DNA of 64,000 bases from the NCBI RefSeq assembly GCF_014764715.1, contig NZ_JACXXE010000010.1, positions 20,340-84,339 of the forward strand. The letters are read 5' to 3'. Under the pieces are notes generated by a model, which searched no databases, was not told where the DNA came from, and saw nothing but the letters and a program-made list of their open reading frames with translations. Below are positions 27,071 to 36,200 of this stretch, piece by piece (the stretch's first letter is position 1; each line of letters opens with the position of its first letter). The translations under genes were made by a program, and so were the position numbers. The stretch is from Bacillus crepusculi. Its GTDB lineage: Bacteria; Bacillota; Bacilli; Bacillales; Bacillaceae.

Positions 27071-28276
27071 TTATGAACGAGGCGTGACACGCAGCTTCAG
27101 CTCTTTCAGTCCATACATACTGCTGCTTGTCATCGGAACGTAAGAGAGGAGCTCTAGCGACTCATATCGGTCCATTAAAGTCTTTATGGCTGTACATGCC
27201 TCTAGGCGAGCAAGTGGTGCGCCTAGACAGAAATGGATGCCGTGACCGAAGCCAATATGAGGGTTAGGATGACGGTGTATATCGTATTCATGTGCGTTTG
27301 AAAACTGACGCTCATCCCGGTTGGCAGAGGCGAGAAAGACAATCACATTGTCCCCCTTTTTCAACGCTTTCCCTCCAAGCTCTGTGTCCTCTGTGACATA
27401 ACGGACGATCGTAGGCGCAGGGGCACGGAATCGAACAGCCTCTTCCACAGCACGAGGGATGAGCTCAGGTGATTGAGCGAGCGCTTCATACGCTCCAGGC
27501 TTTTCTAACAGGCTAAAGATCATATTGGAGATTAGATTGGTGGTCGTTTCGTTGCCTGCTAACAGGAGAAGGTTGCAGAAAGGGATTAATTCATCCGCTG
27601 ACAGCTTGTCTCCATTCTCCTCCGCTTGAATCAAAAGAGAAATCAAATCTTCACCGAGGTGCTGACGCTTCTCTTCTATGATGTCTGCAAAAAATGCCAT
27701 CATGTCAGCCTCTCCTTGGTCTCGTGTCTTCTGCCATTCCGCTACATCTTTTTCATCTTCACTTTTAGGCATACTGACGAGAATATCTGACCATTCTTTA
27801 AAGGACTGTTTACGCTCTGAAGGCACACCTAAAAGCTCTGCAATGACGATGACAGGAAGCGGATAGGAGATGTCTTGAACAAGATCAATTTCTCCCTTCC
27901 CTTCTATTTGTGCCACGAGTTCATCCATCAATTCTTGAATACGGGGCTCCCACGATTTCATCACTCGAGGTGTAAAGGCCTTGCTCACAATGGAGCGGAT
28001 TCGCGTGTGTTTAGGCGGATCCATCATCACCATTGTTTTCATCAGAGAATGCTTCCGCTGGTCTTTAGGCGGCTGACTAGAAAAGGTATCTTTATCGATT
28101 GTGACACGCTTTGCTTCTTCATAGGTGAACACACTCCATGTTTGGCTTGTTTCATCAAAATGAACAGGCGATTCCTGACGCATTTTGGCATACCAATCAA
28201 ACGGGTTATATGGGTCCTGTTTGTTTTTTCCTCTTAATAACGCTTTTTGCACGGCACTTGGTGTGGTTGTTTCCAT
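27071..28276 (-). CDS. Cytochrome P450, CYP109B1 (YjiB)-like
   Basis: A 401-residue soluble class I P450. Oxygen-activation helix I carries LLLLAGNETTTNLISN (about 236-251), the K-helix motif is EEAVRFRAP near 283, and the haem loop FGHGIHFCLGAPLAR near 345-359 contains the Cys ligand. The whole sequence closely recalls B. subtilis YjiB/CYP109B1, which hydroxylates fatty acids and terpenoids such as valencene. Redox partners are not adjacent. The ATG at 28276 is used because AAGGAG is 8 bases upstream. It is divergent from a TetR gene, which may control it. Confidence 0.9.
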   Translation of the reverse strand: METTTPSAVQKALLRGKNKQDPYNPFDWYAKMRQESPVHFDETSQTWSVFTYEEAKRVTIDKDTFSSQPPKDQRKHSLMKTMVMMDPPKHTRIRSIVSKAFTPRVMKSWEPRIQELMDELVAQIEGKGEIDLVQDISYPLPVIVIAELLGVPSERKQSFKEWSDILVSMPKSEDEKDVAEWQKTRDQGEADMMAFFADIIEEKRQHLGEDLISLLIQAEENGDKLSADELIPFCNLLLLAGNETTTNLISNMIFSLLEKPGAYEALAQSPELIPRAVEEAVRFRAPAPTIVRYVTEDTELGGKALKKGDNVIVFLASANRDERQFSNAHEYDIHRHPNPHIGFGHGIHFCLGAPLARLEACTAIKTLMDRYESLELLSYVPMTSSSMYGLKELKLRVTPRS

Positions 28277-28411
28277 GATTATCACTCCTTATGGGTTGTC
28301 AGATGATTCCTTTTTTTCGTTGTGTTAGATTAAAGTTAATTCATCAGCCTTGAGGATTCAACCAACAGAAAAGCGAAATCTGTTGAAGAAAATGGGAAGG
28401 GGGAGCGGCTT

Positions 28412-28996
28412 GTGGCGGACTGCTACAGAGGAGATAAGCGCGCAACTGAATCAAAGCAGCAATTAAGAAAAGCGTTATTTCAGTTATTAAGAGAGAAGGA
28501 ATGGGGGAAGATTTCCGTACAGGATTTAACGAAAAGGGCAGGTATCCATCGCACCACCTTTTATCAGCATTATGAAGATAAGTTTGATCTTGCCCAGCAG
28601 GTCATGGATGAGATGTTTGATGTGATGAAAGCCGCTATTTTTGCACCTGTACAAGAAGAGGATTGGCAGGCAGACCATACAGCATATGTGTATATTTTTC
28701 GGTTTTTTCAGCATTTGCAGGAACATGAAGAGGAGTATCAAATTCTCTTGAAAAGAGGACGAGAGCTCAATATACATCAAACAGTCAGTGCTTTTTTTGA
28801 AGAAAGCTTTACTTTGAGGTTAGAGGAGGTCGCATGTTCAAAGCCTGACCCGCATCACGTTCCTCTCGACATGCAGAAGCAATTTGTCATCTCTGCTTAT
28901 GTTGGGACCGCTGAATGGTGGCTGAGGACAGGGAGACCGTATTCACCTGATTTCATGGCAAGCTCAATGATTCAATTGATTGAAAATCATGAATAA
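28412..28996 (+). CDS. TetR/AcrR-family transcriptional regulator
   Basis: A 194-residue regulator. The N-terminal helix-turn-helix spans about 12-58 with ISVQDLTKRAGIHRTTFYQH, and the C-terminal part (60-190) is an all-helical TetR_C-type ligand domain. The start is GTG with GGGGGAG 8 bases upstream. It is divergent from the P450 gene with a 135-base gap, the usual arrangement for a local repressor; no clear palindromic operator was made out by eye. Ligand unknown. Confidence 0.85.
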   Translation: MADCYRGDKRATESKQQLRKALFQLLREKEWGKISVQDLTKRAGIHRTTFYQHYEDKFDLAQQVMDEMFDVMKAAIFAPVQEEDWQADHTAYVYIFRFFQHLQEHEEEYQILLKRGRELNIHQTVSAFFEESFTLRLEEVACSKPDPHHVPLDMQKQFVISAYVGTAEWWLRTGRPYSPDFMASSMIQLIENHE

Positions 28997-29080
28997 GGTG
29001 AGAAACGAAAAAAGTTGTTTTTGCTCAAAATCTCTTTTTTTTAGCAAGGAAGAAGCGGTTAAAGCGCTTTTCCTCACATT

Positions 29081-29124
29081 TAAAGCGAACAAAATTTGAT
29101 TTCGAGATATTAATGTTCGGATTT
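29081..29124. promoter_or_regulatory. Two inverted PurBoxes upstream of purA
   Basis: TAAAGCGAACAAAAT (29081-29095) and, inverted, TTAATGTTCGGATTT (29110-29124) both carry the CGAAC core of the B. subtilis PurR box and are arranged head to head with 14 bases between them, as PurR requires. They lie just upstream of the -35. PRPP releases PurR, so purA responds to purine supply. Confidence 0.8.
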
Positions 29125-29128
29125 CACG

Positions 29129-29157
29129 TTGACTTTTTCATTGTGCATTGATAAAAT
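29129..29157 (+). promoter_or_regulatory. SigmaA promoter of purA
   Basis: TTGACT (29129-29134), 17-base spacer, TAAAAT (29152-29157), about 50 bases before the start codon and directly downstream of the PurBoxes. Confidence 0.75.
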
Positions 29158-29208
29158 AAATGTGTTTGAAAGAGATAACGTTTTGAAAGGTTAACGGAGG
29201 TGCACGAT

Positions 29209-30498
29209 ATGTCTTCAGTAGTCGTAGTAGGTACGCAGTGGGGTGACGAAGGAAAAGGGAAAATTACCGATTTCCTTTCAGAAAATGCAGAGGTGATTGC
29301 CCGTTATCAAGGGGGAAACAATGCAGGTCACACGATCAAATTTGATGGAGTGACTTACAAGCTACACCTCATTCCGTCCGGTATTTTTTATAAAGAGAAA
29401 ACTTGTGTCATCGGTAATGGAATGGTGGTTGATCCTAAAGCGTTGGTCACTGAGCTTGCGTATCTTCACGAACGGAATGTGAGTACAGAGAACCTCAGAA
29501 TCAGCAATAGAGCCCATGTGATTCTGCCTTACCATTTAAAATTGGATGAGGTAGAAGAAGAACGGAAAGGGGCTAATAAGATCGGTACGACGAAAAAAGG
29601 AATCGGACCAGCTTATATGGACAAAGCAGCTCGCGTCGGAATCCGTGTCGCAGATCTATTAGATCGTGAAGTATTTGAAGAGAAGCTTGCACGTAATCTA
29701 GAAGAGAAAAATCGTCTTTTAGAGAAAATGTACGACACAGAAGGCTTCAAAATTGAAGATATTTTAGACGAGTATTATGAATATGGTCAGCAAGTAAAAA
29801 AATATGTCGTGGACACATCTGTTGTATTGAACGATGCTCTAGATGAAGGCCGCCGTGTTCTATTTGAAGGAGCTCAGGGCGTGATGCTTGATATCGATCA
29901 AGGGACATACCCATTTGTAACGTCATCTAATCCAGTGGCTGGAGGCGTGACGATTGGTTCGGGTGTAGGACCAACAAAAATTCAACATGTGGTTGGCGTG
30001 TCAAAAGCGTACACAACACGTGTTGGAGATGGCCCATTCCCGACTGAACTCCATGATGAAATTGGCGATCAAATCCGTGAAGTTGGCCGTGAATACGGTA
30101 CGACAACTGGGCGCCCGCGCCGTGTTGGCTGGTTTGACAGTGTCGTTGTCCGTCATGCCCGCCGTGTGAGCGGGATTACAGATTTATCTCTTAACTCAAT
30201 CGATGTACTGACAGGGATTGAGACATTGAAAATCTGTGTCGCTTATAAATTGAACGGAGAAATCACAGAGGAATTCCCAGCAAGCCTAAAAGAATTAGCG
30301 AAATGTGAGCCTGTCTACGAAGAAATGCCAGGTTGGACAGAGGATATTACAGGCGTGAAGAATTTAAGTGAACTGCCTGCAAATGCCCGTCATTACTTAG
30401 AGCGTATTTCACAATTAACAGGTATTCCACTGTCTATCTTCTCAGTCGGACCAGACCGTTCACAAACGAACATTGTCCGCAGCGTGTACCGTCCATAA
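29209..30498 (+). CDS. purA: Adenylosuccinate synthetase
   Basis: A 429-residue enzyme joining IMP and aspartate with GTP to make adenylosuccinate, first step from IMP to AMP. P-loop GDEGKGKI is at about 12-19, the catalytic Asp is in that loop, NNAGHT follows near 38-43, and [10 protein letters not shown] near 300 is the IMP/switch region. ATG 29209 is used since AACGGAGG lies 8 bases upstream and the protein then starts [12 protein letters not shown] as in B. subtilis; the GTG at 29200 overlaps that site. Expression is predicted to be controlled by PurR. Confidence 0.98.
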   Translation: MSSVVVVGTQWGDEGKGKITDFLSENAEVIARYQGGNNAGHTIKFDGVTYKLHLIPSGIFYKEKTCVIGNGMVVDPKALVTELAYLHERNVSTENLRISNRAHVILPYHLKLDEVEEERKGANKIGTTKKGIGPAYMDKAARVGIRVADLLDREVFEEKLARNLEEKNRLLEKMYDTEGFKIEDILDEYYEYGQQVKKYVVDTSVVLNDALDEGRRVLFEGAQGVMLDIDQGTYPFVTSSNPVAGGVTIGSGVGPTKIQHVVGVSKAYTTRVGDGPFPTELHDEIGDQIREVGREYGTTTGRPRRVGWFDSVVVRHARRVSGITDLSLNSIDVLTGIETLKICVAYKLNGEITEEFPASLKELAKCEPVYEEMPGWTEDITGVKNLSELPANARHYLERISQLTGIPLSIFSVGPDRSQTNIVRSVYRP

Positions 30499-30511
30499 GC
30501 ATAAACTGATC

Positions 30512-30551
30512 AAACACCGGTAAAATGACACATTTTACTGGTGTTTTTTTT
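30512..30551 (+). terminator. Terminator after purA
   Basis: AAACACCGGTAAAATG pairs with CATTTTACTGGTGTTT (one G-T pair) and a T-run follows. Confidence 0.88.
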
Positions 30552-30635
30552 GTTTAAATATTCCTTAATTTCACCAGAACGGACTTCCCGGCATTACCAA
30601 AATATGATAACTGTATAAAGGGAAGGAGCGTTCAA

Positions 30636-31769
30636 GTGAAAGATAGAATACGATTATTAGATATTTTACGAGGCTTTGCCATATTAGGCACATTGGGAAC
30701 GAACGTCTGGTTTTTTGCATACGCAGGGGATACTTTTGCGACAGATCAGATTGCGGATGAATATGAAAATGGCAGTTTTCTTGAAAGCCTTGTTTCCATG
30801 TTCGTTTATGGAAAAATGCTCTCGCTGCTCACGATCATGTTTGGTGTGGGGCTAGAGCTGAAATATCAGCAGGCGAAAAGAAGAAACACACCTTGGCCGG
30901 GTACCTATTTATGGATTCTTTTATTTTTATTTATTGAAGGTTTTGTCCATTTTGCGCTTGTGATGGAATATGATGTACTCATGAGTTACGCCGTCACAGG
31001 TCTCCTTGTGGCTTTTATTGTACGTGGAGGGAGTCGGCGCATCAAAAAAGGCATGCTTGTCTCTGGTGCCATTCATTTGTTAGTGATGGCTTTTCTGGTT
31101 GTATTTTCTTTCTCTGAAATGGAAACTGAATCCTATGACCAGAGCAGTGAACCAGCGTACGAAGAACAGCTGCCGGAGACATGGATATCTCAAGTTCAAG
31201 ACCGATTACAGCACTTTTTCATGTACCGAGAAGAAGCGATCTTTATCATTCCGATGAATACATTTTTATTTTTATTAGGCGTGCGAATGATGAGAGCCGG
31301 TGTATTTTATGCAAATGAACGTGGGCGATCTCTGCGGAAAACATTATTCCGAATCGGTTTGTGGGTTGGTCTGCCGCTGAATGCACTCGTCTTCGTTCCA
31401 AATGAAATAGTGGAATTCGTGGTGCGCTATTTGTTTTCACCATTCCTCTCTATCTTCTATATAGCTGTCATGGCAAAGCTTTTGGCGCGTACGGAATCAT
31501 GGTTCATGTGGACTTGGTTTGAATATGTAGGGAAAATGGCGCTCAGCTGCTATATCCTGCAAAATGTCATCTGCTCCATTCTTTTTTACAGCTGGGGGTT
31601 GGGTCTTGGTGGTCAAATCAACGCACCCCTCATCGTCTTGGCATGGCTACTGATTTCACTTCTGCAAATCGCCATATCAGCATGTTGTCTAAAGGTTTGG
31701 AGAATTGGTCCGATGGAATATATTCGTTCGCGGGCACTTCACCGAGTGACGATGAAGAAAGCATCGTAA
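30636..31769 (+). CDS. DUF418 membrane protein
   Basis: A 377-residue polytopic membrane protein. The N-terminus RIRLLDILRGFAILGTLGTN (about 3-22) and the C-terminal ALSCYILQNVICSILFY (about 300-316) are the typical ends of the heparan-alpha-glucosaminide acetyltransferase-like/DUF418 (YeiB, YxaH) group. About nine hydrophobic helices. Function unknown; acyl transfer across the membrane is suspected for the superfamily. GGAAGGAG precedes the GTG/ATG start region; the frame opens with GTG at 30636. A 69-residue membrane protein follows after 15 bases. Confidence 0.82.
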   Translation: MKDRIRLLDILRGFAILGTLGTNVWFFAYAGDTFATDQIADEYENGSFLESLVSMFVYGKMLSLLTIMFGVGLELKYQQAKRRNTPWPGTYLWILLFLFIEGFVHFALVMEYDVLMSYAVTGLLVAFIVRGGSRRIKKGMLVSGAIHLLVMAFLVVFSFSEMETESYDQSSEPAYEEQLPETWISQVQDRLQHFFMYREEAIFIIPMNTFLFLLGVRMMRAGVFYANERGRSLRKTLFRIGLWVGLPLNALVFVPNEIVEFVVRYLFSPFLSIFYIAVMAKLLARTESWFMWTWFEYVGKMALSCYILQNVICSILFYSWGLGLGGQINAPLIVLAWLLISLLQIAISACCLKVWRIGPMEYIRSRALHRVTMKKAS

Positions 31770-31784
31770 AGGGGAATAGATACA

Positions 31785-31994
31785 ATGTTTTTTAAAAAAA
31801 TGGCGAAAAAAGAACAAGCGAATGCACATAAAGCTGCAGTACCAGCGTTTGTCTTTTATGTTCTGGCATTAGGGGGACATGCGCTGTACTCGTATTTCGA
31901 AGGAGACAGACGACCCGTCACCTTTGTCATTTTAATGGCTGGACTTCTTGTTTTTTTCGTCGCAGATTGGCTATATAATAAAAGGCATTCATAA
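31785..31994 (+). CDS. Small two-helix membrane protein
   Basis: A 69-residue protein with a basic N-terminus (FFKKMAKKEQ) and two hydrophobic segments (about 19-35 and 44-61), separated by a short loop with GDRRP. No family recognised. It lies 15 bases after the DUF418 gene with AAAGGGG before its ATG, so it is likely an operon partner. A bidirectional terminator begins at its stop codon. Confidence 0.72.
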   Translation: MFFKKMAKKEQANAHKAAVPAFVFYVLALGGHALYSYFEGDRRPVTFVILMAGLLVFFVADWLYNKRHS

Positions 31995-32025
31995 AAGAAG
32001 CCCTCATGACGAGGGTTTCTTTTTT
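31994..32025. terminator. Bidirectional terminator
   Basis: AAAGAAGCCCTC / GAGGGTTTCTTTTTT with a 5-base loop (one G-T pair) between convergent genes. Confidence 0.8.
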
Positions 32026-32548
32026 ATTTCACGCTTTTATATTGGCCTTTTAAGTTTTTGCGGATGTACTGGATGATTTTGCGCAGTTCGTTGGCATGCG
32101 GTCTGCCAAATGGGCTTGTTTGTCTTTGCTGATAGAGGACTTGTCCTTTTTCATTTAATAAGAAATAGGCGGGTTCTCCGTGTACCCCGTGATCTTCATA
32201 TGGGGCATCTTCCCCGTGATAGAACACTTCATATGCTTTTAATGATGTGAGGTCTTGGTCAGACATGATGGGGAAAGAAAGTCCCTCTTTATCAGCAAAT
32301 TCCTTCAAGTCATCAGGGTTATCCGTTGAAATGGCCATTAAGTGAATATCCTTGTCTTGAAAGTAAGCTTGCTGCTGTTCGAGCTCTTTTAATTCTTCTA
32401 CGCATACTGGGCACCATGAGCCTCTAAAGAAAATGATGAGATGCCAGCTTTGATGCTCCTCTAAATGTTTATGAAAATCAATATGTTCGCCCTGAACGGT
32501 TGGAAGTGAAAAGTTGGGCATTTTATCTCCTAATTTGAATGAACTCAT
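32024..32548 (-). CDS. Peroxiredoxin-like (AhpC/TSA, thioredoxin fold) protein
   Basis: A 174-residue thioredoxin-fold protein. The peroxidatic motif FFRGSWCPVCVEEL (about 38-51) is C-x-x-C, and GEPAYFLLNEKGQVLYQQ near 122-139 holds the cis-Pro strand. It probably reduces peroxides in the cytosol; it belongs to the AhpC/TSA-like group rather than typical two-Cys AhpC. ATG 32548 is chosen because AAGGAGG lies 7 bases before it; the frame could open 17 codons earlier, without such a site. Single gene. Confidence 0.85.
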   Translation of the reverse strand: MSSFKLGDKMPNFSLPTVQGEHIDFHKHLEEHQSWHLIIFFRGSWCPVCVEELKELEQQQAYFQDKDIHLMAISTDNPDDLKEFADKEGLSFPIMSDQDLTSLKAYEVFYHGEDAPYEDHGVHGEPAYFLLNEKGQVLYQQRQTSPFGRPHANELRKIIQYIRKNLKGQYKSVK

Positions 32549-32888
32549 ACTGCTTCCTCCTTTTTCAATCACCATGTTACTTATTTCATGTATAACCATT
32601 TTCGAGCGGATTAAAACGTTTCTATGTGTTTGAATAGGCAGTGACTAAAAAAAAGGTCGAAATTGAAGGCGGTTGCAGAAATGGGCGGTTTGACAGAAGA
32701 TATCAAATCCGACACTTTTTTTAAAAAAATGTCGAAAAACGTATTGCCATATGTAATTACTCTATGATATTATAAATCTCGTTGTTGCAAAGGTCTCTGA
32801 AACTTGTTAGGATGCGATATTCCAGCTTTTTTGAAAGCGATTGGTTTGACGTCATACAGCTTCTTCAGATTCACTTTTCACAAACCAA
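32549..32888. other. Intergenic region ahead of the tRNA cluster
   Basis: No gene seen. A candidate sigmaA promoter TTGCCA (32744-32749) with TATTAT (32768-32773), 18 bases apart, could drive the tRNA operon and gives a leader of about 110 bases. The stretch 32640-32740 is A/T-rich without recognisable structure. Confidence 0.4.
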
Positions 32889-32964
32889 GAGCCATTAGCT
32901 CAGTTGGTAGAGCATCTGACTTTTAATCAGAGGGTCGAAGGTTCGAGTCCTTCATGGCTCACCA
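32889..32964 (+). tRNA. tRNA-Lys (TTT)
   Basis: 76-base cloverleaf: acceptor GAGCCAT pairs with ATGGCTC, D arm AGCTCAGTTGGTAGAGC, anticodon loop CTTTTAA with UUU, T arm GGTTCGAGTCC. The 3' CCA is encoded. Confidence 0.97.
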
Positions 32965-32970
32965 TGTATT

Positions 32971-33042
32971 GGCCCGTTGGTCAAGCGGTTAAGACACCGC
33001 CCTTTCACGGCGGTAACACGGGTTCGAATCCCGTACGGGTCA
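32971..33042 (+). tRNA. tRNA-Glu (TTC)
   Basis: 72-base cloverleaf: acceptor GGCCCGT pairs with ACGGGTC (G-T at the end), anticodon stem CCGCC/GGCGG with loop CTTTCAC giving UUC, T arm GGGTTCGAATCCC. CCA is not encoded. Confidence 0.96.
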
Positions 33043-33123
33043 TTGATTTACTTTAGCGTTAAGCTAATTTTTCCTCACTTGCTTGAAGGAGCACCACGAT
33101 TGCTTTTTCGGGCAAGTTACTGA

Positions 33124-33200
33124 GGTCCGGTAGTTCAGTTGGTTAGAATGCCTGCCTGTCACGCAGGAGGTCGCGGGTTCGAGTCCCGTCCGGACCGCCA
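33124..33200 (+). tRNA. tRNA-Asp (GTC)
   Basis: 77-base cloverleaf: acceptor GGTCCGG/CCGGACC, D arm AGTTCAGTTGGTTAGAATG, anticodon loop CTGTCAC giving GUC, T arm CGGGTTCGAGTCCCG, encoded CCA. The gap of 81 bases before it is larger than usual in the cluster. Confidence 0.97.
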
Positions 33201-33227
33201 TTTATACATATTCATCTTTTTGATGAT

Positions 33228-33300
<73 letters not shown>

Positions 33301-33305
33301 CTTCC

Positions 33306-33336
33306 AAACGCATCTGCAATCGCAGGTGCGTTTTTA
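33306..33336 (+). terminator. Terminator of the tRNA operon
   Basis: AACGCATCTGC / GCAGGTGCGTT (one G-T pair) with loop AATC, followed by TTTT. Confidence 0.85.
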
Positions 33337-33646
33337 TTATGAAAAGAAGGCATAAAAAGGGAGAAGCCGGACCTAGGTAGGGCCCGGCTCCATAAGAAGA
33401 AGACGTTACATATATATAGACGGCTGGTGATTGGAAAAGTTTCAATAAAAAAGGAAAAAGTCATCAATTTTTTGGGCAGTGTCCTTCCTATCCAACGTTT
33501 ACTAGAAAAGAAAGCCGTTATTATTTTTATCTTTGCCCCGTAAAACGTTATAATAGACAGTGAGCTTTTTTTCGTAAATGAAAAAGGCGTAATGAGAGAT
33601 GCAAAATGGAATGACATAGATGCTAAAAATGCAGGAGGAAATCATA
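33337..33646. promoter_or_regulatory. Region upstream of walR
   Basis: Holds a GC-rich inverted repeat around 33361-33392 (AGCCGGACC facing GGCCCGGCT) without T-run, and a perfect TATAAT at 33549-33554, about 95 bases before walR, with only a weak -35. This is the likely place of the walRK promoter; no coding sequence. Confidence 0.4.
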
Positions 33647-34354
33647 ATGGAAAAAAAGATTCTTGTCGTAGATGATGAAAAACCGATTGCTGATATATTG
33701 GAATTTAACTTAAGAAAAGAGGGCTATGAGGTTCATTGTGCATATGACGGAAATGAAGCCCTTGAAATGGTAGAAGAAATTAAGCCGGACATCATCTTAC
33801 TCGACATTATGCTGCCGAACAAAGATGGCGTTGAGGTATGCCGTGAAGTGAGAAAGAAATATGACATGCCGATTATCATGCTGACAGCAAAGGACTCTGA
33901 AATTGATAAAGTCATCGGTCTTGAGCTTGGCGCGGATGATTATGTGACAAAGCCTTTCAGCACGCGCGAGCTGCTTGCACGTGTGAAAGCGAATTTGAGA
34001 AGACAGATTGCTGCTCCGCAATCAGAGGAAGAGTCTGAATCAAACGATATCGAGATTGGCTCACTTGTTATCTACCCAGATGCGTATGTCGTGTCTAAGC
34101 GTGACGAAACGATTGAGTTAACGCATCGTGAATTCGAATTGCTGCATTACTTAGCGAAGCATATCGGACAAGTGATGACACGTGAGCACTTATTGCAAAC
34201 GGTATGGGGCTACGATTACTTCGGAGATGTCCGCACAGTAGACGTTACAGTCCGCCGTCTTCGTGAGAAAATTGAAGACAACCCTAGCCACCCGAGCTGG
34301 ATCGTGACAAGACGAGGCGTCGGCTACTATTTAAGAAACCCAGAGCAGGACTAA
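33647..34354 (+). CDS. walR: Response regulator WalR
   Basis: A 235-residue OmpR/PhoB-type regulator, essential in Bacillus. Receiver domain about 1-120: acidic DD near 9-10, phosphorylated Asp in [11 protein letters not shown] near 53, Lys in DYVTKPFS near 102. Winged helix about 135-232 with [20 protein letters not shown]. It controls autolysin genes and cell wall turnover with WalK. ATG 33647 has GCAGGAGGAAA upstream and gives the conserved start [13 protein letters not shown]; longer frames are leader. First gene of walRKHIJ-htrC. Confidence 0.98.
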   Translation: MEKKILVVDDEKPIADILEFNLRKEGYEVHCAYDGNEALEMVEEIKPDIILLDIMLPNKDGVEVCREVRKKYDMPIIMLTAKDSEIDKVIGLELGADDYVTKPFSTRELLARVKANLRRQIAAPQSEEESESNDIEIGSLVIYPDAYVVSKRDETIELTHREFELLHYLAKHIGQVMTREHLLQTVWGYDYFGDVRTVDVTVRRLREKIEDNPSHPSWIVTRRGVGYYLRNPEQD

Positions 34355-34361
34355 GATTCTT

Positions 34362-36200
34362 ATGAGTAAAGTAGGTTTTTTTCGCTCGATTCACTTCAAA
34401 TTGACCTTAATCTATGTGCTGCTGATCATTGTCGCCATGCAGATCATTGGCGTGTACTTTGTGAAGCAGCTAGAGCAGTCCTTAATTAATTCATATGATA
34501 ATTCCTTGAATCAGCGAATCTACTCGTTATCGTATTACCTAGAACAAGATTCATCGAAAAGCAAGGCAGAATTAAAAGAGGATGCTCAAAAGATATTAAA
34601 CGATTTTAACAACAAAGATGAATCAAATGAAATTTCTGAAGTCAGCTATATTGACGAAAGCAGAGAGGTCATTGCCTCTGTGAACAATGGCAGTCAAGAG
34701 ATTGCCGGCAAGAAAATCACAGATCAAATCATTAGCCGTATTTTCGCGGTGGGCAAAGACTATGAGAAAAAGTTCTATGACCCTGAATCGAATAAACGGG
34801 TGCGTATTTCAGCGACAGCCGTGAAGAATGAGAACCAAGAGACCGTTGGTGTGATTTATGTTGTCTCCTCTATGGAAAGTGTGTTTAACCAAATGCGAAC
34901 CATCAACACCATTTTAGCCACTGGTACACTGATCGCACTTGGGACGACTGCTCTACTTGGTATCTTCATCTTTAGAACGATTACACATCCGATTTCGGAT
35001 ATGAGAAAGCAAGCGATCGAGCTCGCCAAAGGGAACTTTTCCAGAAAGGTCCGAAAGTACGGACACGATGAGATCGGTCAGCTTGCGACGACCTTTAACC
35101 ATCTGACGAGAGAGCTGGAGGAGGCTCAGCTGATGACAGAGGGTGAGCGGAAAAAGCTTTCTTCTGTCATTGCCTATATGACAGATGGTGTCATTGCAAC
35201 GAATCAAAACGGTGCCATTATTCTATTAAACAGCCCGGCATTAGAGCTGTTAAATGTTTCACGTGAAACAGCATTAGAGATGCCGATTACATCGTTACTT
35301 GGCCTAGAGGAAACCCATACATTTGAAGATTTAGTTGAAAATCAAGACTCCATGCTGATAGAAATTGAACGCGAAGATCAGCTGTCTGTTTTGCGCGTAA
35401 ATTTCTCAGTCATTCAAAAAGAGCATGGGAAGATTGATGGTTTAATTGCGGTTATTTATGACGTCACAGAGCAGGAGAAAATTGATGCTGAACGCCGTGA
35501 ATTCGTAGCGAACGTATCGCATGAGCTACGTACACCGCTGACGACGATGCGAAGCTATCTTGAGGCACTAGCTGAAGGTGCAATTGGCGATAAGGAGCTT
35601 GCGCCAAGGTTCCTCAGTGTTACGCAAAATGAAACAGAGCGTATGATCAGGCTTGTCAACGACCTGCTCCAGCTGTCCAAATTCGACAGCAAGGACTATC
35701 AATTCAACCGTGAGTGGACGAACTTTATCAGGTTTATCTCGCTCGTCATTGATCGTTTTGAAATGACGAAGGAGCAGCATGTCGATTTTATCCGCAATCT
35801 GCCGCAGCGTGAAATATATGTGGAAATTGATCAGGATAAAATCACACAGGTGCTCGATAACATCATTTCCAATGCCATGAAATATTCTCCAGAGGGTGGA
35901 CATATCACGTTTACAGTCGATCTGGATGAGGATGAAGGGCTTGTGTTATTCAGCGTCAAAGATGAAGGAATCGGTATTCCGAAGAAGGATATGGATAAAA
36001 TCTTTGAACGTTTTTATCGAGTAGATAAAGCAAGAACAAGAAAGCTTGGCGGTACCGGCCTAGGTCTTGCGATTGCAAAAGAAATGGTACAGGCTCATGG
36101 CGGAGATATTTGGGCTGACAGCATCGAAGGAAAAGGAACAACGGTAACCTTTACCCTTCCGTACAATGAAGAACAAGAGGATGATTGGGATGAAGCGTGA
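34362..36200 (+). CDS. walK: Sensor histidine kinase WalK
   Basis: A 612-residue membrane kinase. TM helices about 10-32 and 183-205 enclose an extracytoplasmic Cache-like domain; HAMP about 206-258; PAS about 265-370; HisKA with phospho-His in FVANVSHELRTPL near 390; HATPase with NAMKYS, DEGIGI and GGTGLGLAIAK. It phosphorylates WalR and adjusts peptidoglycan hydrolysis to lipid II level and peptidoglycan fragments. Begins 8 bases after walR and overlaps walH by 11 bases. A perfect parS site is embedded in the coding sequence at 35255, reading Asn-Val-Ser-Arg-Glu-Thr. Confidence 0.98.
   Translation: MSKVGFFRSIHFKLTLIYVLLIIVAMQIIGVYFVKQLEQSLINSYDNSLNQRIYSLSYYLEQDSSKSKAELKEDAQKILNDFNNKDESNEISEVSYIDESREVIASVNNGSQEIAGKKITDQIISRIFAVGKDYEKKFYDPESNKRVRISATAVKNENQETVGVIYVVSSMESVFNQMRTINTILATGTLIALGTTALLGIFIFRTITHPISDMRKQAIELAKGNFSRKVRKYGHDEIGQLATTFNHLTRELEEAQLMTEGERKKLSSVIAYMTDGVIATNQNGAIILLNSPALELLNVSRETALEMPITSLLGLEETHTFEDLVENQDSMLIEIEREDQLSVLRVNFSVIQKEHGKIDGLIAVIYDVTEQEKIDAERREFVANVSHELRTPLTTMRSYLEALAEGAIGDKELAPRFLSVTQNETERMIRLVNDLLQLSKFDSKDYQFNREWTNFIRFISLVIDRFEMTKEQHVDFIRNLPQREIYVEIDQDKITQVLDNIISNAMKYSPEGGHITFTVDLDEDEGLVLFSVKDEGIGIPKKDMDKIFERFYRVDKARTRKLGGTGLGLAIAKEMVQAHGGDIWADSIEGKGTTVTFTLPYNEEQEDDWDEA
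35255..35270. promoter_or_regulatory. parS site inside walK (perfect)
   Basis: TGTTTCACGTGAAACA is a perfect 16-base palindrome identical to the Spo0J/ParB binding consensus. It falls in the PAS domain coding part of walK in one codon phase, so both protein and segregation functions constrain these bases. Confidence 0.92.

Noticed and set aside
33361..33392. GC-rich inverted repeat upstream of walR as terminator
   Set aside because: No T-run follows and the tRNA operon already ends at 33336; role unknown, so only mentioned.
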